Positions 61,673-64,000 of a DNA stretch of 64,000 nt are shown one piece after another. Position 1 is the first letter of the stretch. Each line of letters starts with the position of its first letter. The DNA lies in assembly GCF_900106695.1 (NCBI RefSeq), contig NZ_FNMZ01000011.1, forward strand, positions 83,612-147,611. The letters run 5' to 3'. The stretch is from Albimonas donghaensis. GTDB lineage: Bacteria > Pseudomonadota > Alphaproteobacteria > Rhodobacterales > Rhodobacteraceae. The translations under genes were made by a program, and so were the position numbers. Below the pieces are notes generated by a model, which saw only the letters and a list, made by a program, of their open reading frames with translations, had not been told where the DNA came from and did not search any database.

Positions 61673-61957
61673 GGCGCCGGCCCCGCGGTCCCGTCAGGGT
61701 GCGCGGAACGGCCGGGGCGGCGGACGCCGCCCGGGCCGATGCGGGGCTGGGAGGAGAGGCCCCGGACCAGGCGGGAGGTGGCGGTTCCGCGCGCCGAGGG
61801 GGCGTGCGGATCGTCGCCGCCGCGCAGGCTTCGCGGCGCCGTCGGCGCGCGGGGCCGCGGCGTCTCGCGCCGCGATTCGCATGGGACCGGGAGTGAACCG
61901 GGGGGCCGGGCGCGCGGGCGCGCGGACACGGCCCCGCAGACGGGAGGACAGGGCTCG

Positions 61958-63853
61958 ATGAGCTATCGTGACGCCTACGCCGCGTGGAAATCGGACCCGG
62001 ACGGGTTCTGGATGGAGGCCGCCGGCGCCATCGACTGGACGACGAAGCCGACGAAGGCGCTGCATGGCGGCGGGCCTGCGGGCAACGACTGGTTCGCCGA
62101 CGGGGCGATGAACACCTGCCACAACGCCGTCGACCGGCATGTGGAGGCCGGCCGCGGCGCCGAGACCGCGATCATCTACGACAGCCCCGTCACCGGGACC
62201 AAGGCCGAGATCACCTTCGCCGAGCTTCAGGGCAAGGTCGCGGCGCTGGGCGGCGCGCTGGCGGCGCAGGGCGTGGTCACGGGCGACCGGGTGGTGATCT
62301 ACATGCCGATGGTCCCCGAGGCGCTGGTCGCCATGCTCGCCTGCGCGCGCATCGGCGCGGTGCATTCGGTGGTCTTCGGCGGCTTCGCGGCGCATGAGCT
62401 GGCGGTGCGGCTGAACGACTGCACGCCCAAGGCCATCCTCGCGGCCTCCTGCGGGATCGAGCCGGGGCGGGTGGTGCATTACAAGCCCCTGATCGACGGG
62501 GCCATCGCGCAGTCCGAGCACAAGCCCGACTTCACCGTCATCCTTCAGCGCGAGCAGGGCCCCTGCGAGCTGGTCGAGGGCCGCGACCACGACTGGAACG
62601 CATTCGTGGAGGGGGCCGAGCCCGCGCCCTGCGCCGCGCTGCCGGCGATGCACCCGCTCTACATCCTCTACACCTCGGGCACGACGGGCTCGCCCAAGGG
62701 CGTGATCCGGCCGGCGGGCGGCCATGCGGTGGCGCTCGCCTGGACCATGCGCAACCTCTACGACGTGACGGCGGGGGACGTGTACTGGGCGGCTTCGGAC
62801 GTGGGCTGGGTCGTGGGGCACAGCTTCATCGTCTACGGCCCGCTGATCGCCGGCTGCGCGACCGTGCTGTTCGAGGGCAAGCCCGTGGGCACGCCGGATG
62901 CCGGCACGTTCTGGCGGGTGATCTCGGAGCACAAGGTGAAGTCCTTCTTCACCGCGCCCACCGCCTTCCGCGCCATCAAGCGCGACGACCCCAAGGGGGA
63001 GTTCAAGGCGAAATACGACCTGAGCTGCCTCAACTACCTGTTCCTGGCCGGAGAGCGCGCCGACCCGGACACGGTCAACTGGGCGGCCGACCTGCTGAAG
63101 ATCCCGGTGATCGACCACTGGTGGCAGACCGAGACCGGCTGGGCCATCGCCGGCAACCCCGCGGGGCTGGAGCTTCTGCCGGTCAAGGTCGGCTCTCCCA
63201 CCGTGCCGATGCCGGGCTATGACGTGCAGGTGCTGGACGAGGCCGGGCACGAGGTGGCGCCCGGCACGCTCGGCGCCATCGCCATCAAGCTGCCGCTGCC
63301 GCCGGGCACCCTGCCGGGCCTGTGGAACGGCGAGGCGCGGTTCCGCAAGTCCTATCTCGAGCATTTCCCCGGCTACTATGAGACCGGGGATGCGGGGATG
63401 ATCGACGAGGACGGCTATGTTTGGATCATGGCGCGCACCGACGACGTGATCAACGTGGCCGGGCACCGGCTGTCGACGGGGGCGATGGAGGAGATCCTGG
63501 CCGGCCATCCCGACGTCGCCGAATGCGCGGTGATCGGGGTGACGGATGAGCTCAAGGGTCAGCTGCCCATGGGCTTCGTGTGCCTGACCAAGGGCGTGAA
63601 CCGCGCGCATGACGAGATCGCGAAGGAATGCGTGAAGCTGGTCCGCGACGAGATCGGGCCGGTGGCGGCGTTCAAGCTGGCGGTGGTGGTGGATCGCCTG
63701 CCCAAGACGCGCTCGGGCAAGATCCTGCGGGCGACGATGGTCAAGATCGCCGACGGGGCGGAGTTCAAGATGCCCGCGACCATCGACGACCCGGCGATCC
63801 TCGACGAGATCCGCGCGGCGGTCTCCGACCTGGGTTACCCGCTGAAGGCCTGA
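61958..63853 (+). CDS. prpE: Propionyl-CoA synthetase
   Basis: 631 residues from the ATG at 61958 (GGGAGGA upstream). ANL-family adenylate-forming enzyme: SYRDAYAAWKSDPDGFW, NTCHNAVDRHVEAGRG, the P-loop LYILYTSGTTGSPKGVIR, WAASDVGWVVGHSFIVYGPL, IDHWWQTETGWAI, ARTDDVINVAGHRLSTGAMEEIL, and the catalytic Lys588 in RSGKILRATM. The substrate-pocket sequence and the N-terminus without extra domains fit PrpE rather than Acs. It makes propionyl-CoA for the pcc/mutase pathway and may also act on acetate. Confidence 0.95.
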   Translation: MSYRDAYAAWKSDPDGFWMEAAGAIDWTTKPTKALHGGGPAGNDWFADGAMNTCHNAVDRHVEAGRGAETAIIYDSPVTGTKAEITFAELQGKVAALGGALAAQGVVTGDRVVIYMPMVPEALVAMLACARIGAVHSVVFGGFAAHELAVRLNDCTPKAILAASCGIEPGRVVHYKPLIDGAIAQSEHKPDFTVILQREQGPCELVEGRDHDWNAFVEGAEPAPCAALPAMHPLYILYTSGTTGSPKGVIRPAGGHAVALAWTMRNLYDVTAGDVYWAASDVGWVVGHSFIVYGPLIAGCATVLFEGKPVGTPDAGTFWRVISEHKVKSFFTAPTAFRAIKRDDPKGEFKAKYDLSCLNYLFLAGERADPDTVNWAADLLKIPVIDHWWQTETGWAIAGNPAGLELLPVKVGSPTVPMPGYDVQVLDEAGHEVAPGTLGAIAIKLPLPPGTLPGLWNGEARFRKSYLEHFPGYYETGDAGMIDEDGYVWIMARTDDVINVAGHRLSTGAMEEILAGHPDVAECAVIGVTDELKGQLPMGFVCLTKGVNRAHDEIAKECVKLVRDEIGPVAAFKLAVVVDRLPKTRSGKILRATMVKIADGAEFKMPATIDDPAILDEIRAAVSDLGYPLKA

Positions 63854-63870
63854 GGACGGCGGAGGAATGG

Positions 63871-63900
63871 AAGGGGCGGTCCCGCGGGGCCGCCCTTTTT
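63871..63900 (+). terminator. Intrinsic terminator of prpE
   Basis: GGGCGG-TCCC / GGGG-CCGCCC stem with flanking AA/TT pairs and five T, 17 bases after the prpE stop. Confidence 0.85.
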
Positions 63901-63919
63901 CATGCGCTAGGGTGCGGAC

Positions 63920-64000
63920 TCATATGTTCGCAATCCAGAAGCGGATGGCGGCGAGCTTTAGCGCTGCCAAGTAGTTGTCCGGTCTGCGGTCATAGCGAGT
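63920..64000 (-). mobile_element. C-terminal end of an IS5-family transposase (partial)
   Basis: The minus strand encodes TRYDRRPDNYLAALKLAAIRFW and ends IANI before a TGA at 63920-63922. RYDK/R-P-x-NYLAALKLA is the conserved C-terminus of IS5-family (IS427-type) DDE transposases. The element is cut by the window edge. The left boundary is probably at GGGTGCGGACTCATA (63910 on), next to CTAG (63906-63909), a common IS5-type target. Confidence 0.75.

Overview
The window is 64 kb of very GC-rich (about 70% by eye) alphaproteobacterial chromosome, most likely from a Rhodobacterales / Paracoccaceae-type marine or phototrophic relative. Support for this: a GTTC-N7-GTTC SOS box in front of recA, an Irr-type iron box in front of mbfA, several proteins ending in VPLPA-type sorting tails, a DUF4170-DUF374-waaA-lpxK lipid A operon, and a PccR-like short-chain acyl-CoA regulator divergent from pccB. 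No rRNA, prophage, CRISPR array or plasmid function was seen. One tRNA gene is present, and a partial IS5-type transposase is cut by the right edge.

Layout. 1-5.3 kb: a truncated branched-chain-type ABC binding protein, upp, a pirin, a surface protein and SOS-controlled recA. 5.4-9.3 kb: a GH114-like hydrolase fused to RTX repeats, mbfA (ferritin-VIT1 iron exporter) behind an Irr box, a small membrane protein and a VPLPA protein. 9.7-18.5 kb: housekeeping genes (icd, a methyltransferase, an HD hydrolase, a TfoX-like protein, trmJ), two Arg/Asp-rich envelope proteins, heme A synthase, cytochrome c' and a diheme cytochrome. 18.6-22.1 kb: DUF4170, DUF374 acyltransferase, waaA and lpxK, partly coupled by ATGA overlaps and closed by a strong terminator. 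22.4-24.3 kb (minus): coxG-, coxS- and coxM-like genes with no coxL beside them. 24.5-27.6 kb (minus): a VPLPA protein and a 756-residue modular surface protein with a possible Cys-Gln thioester domain. 28.4-32.7 kb: an RND efflux pair. 32.8-37.5 kb: tandem glycine riboswitch and gcvT-gcvH-gcvP. 37.6-42.3 kb (minus): an MFS carrier, a VPLPA-type gene broken by one amber codon, and a succinate-semialdehyde dehydrogenase. 42.6 kb: tRNA-Ile2(CAU).

42.7-54.3 kb and 59.3-63.9 kb form a propionate / methylmalonyl-CoA assimilation neighbourhood: a pccR-like regulator, pccB, several small genes, pccA, a sulfotransferase-like gene coupled to methylmalonyl-CoA mutase, then (after two ketopantoate-reductase paralogues, a VPLPA protein and nhaA) NADP-malic enzyme and propionyl-CoA synthetase. 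Together they would take propionate through propionyl-CoA and methylmalonyl-CoA to succinyl-CoA, with malic enzyme drawing C4 acids to pyruvate. The methylmalonyl-CoA epimerase is not in the window.

The least ordinary items are the thioester-domain candidate, the GH114-RTX fusion, the long dyad around the mbfA iron box, the clustered TTyGCAA boxes between pccR and pccB, the amber-interrupted VPLPA gene, the cox set without coxL, a ketopantoate-reductase paralogue with a degraded nucleotide loop, and four exact-period 30-bp tandem repeats.
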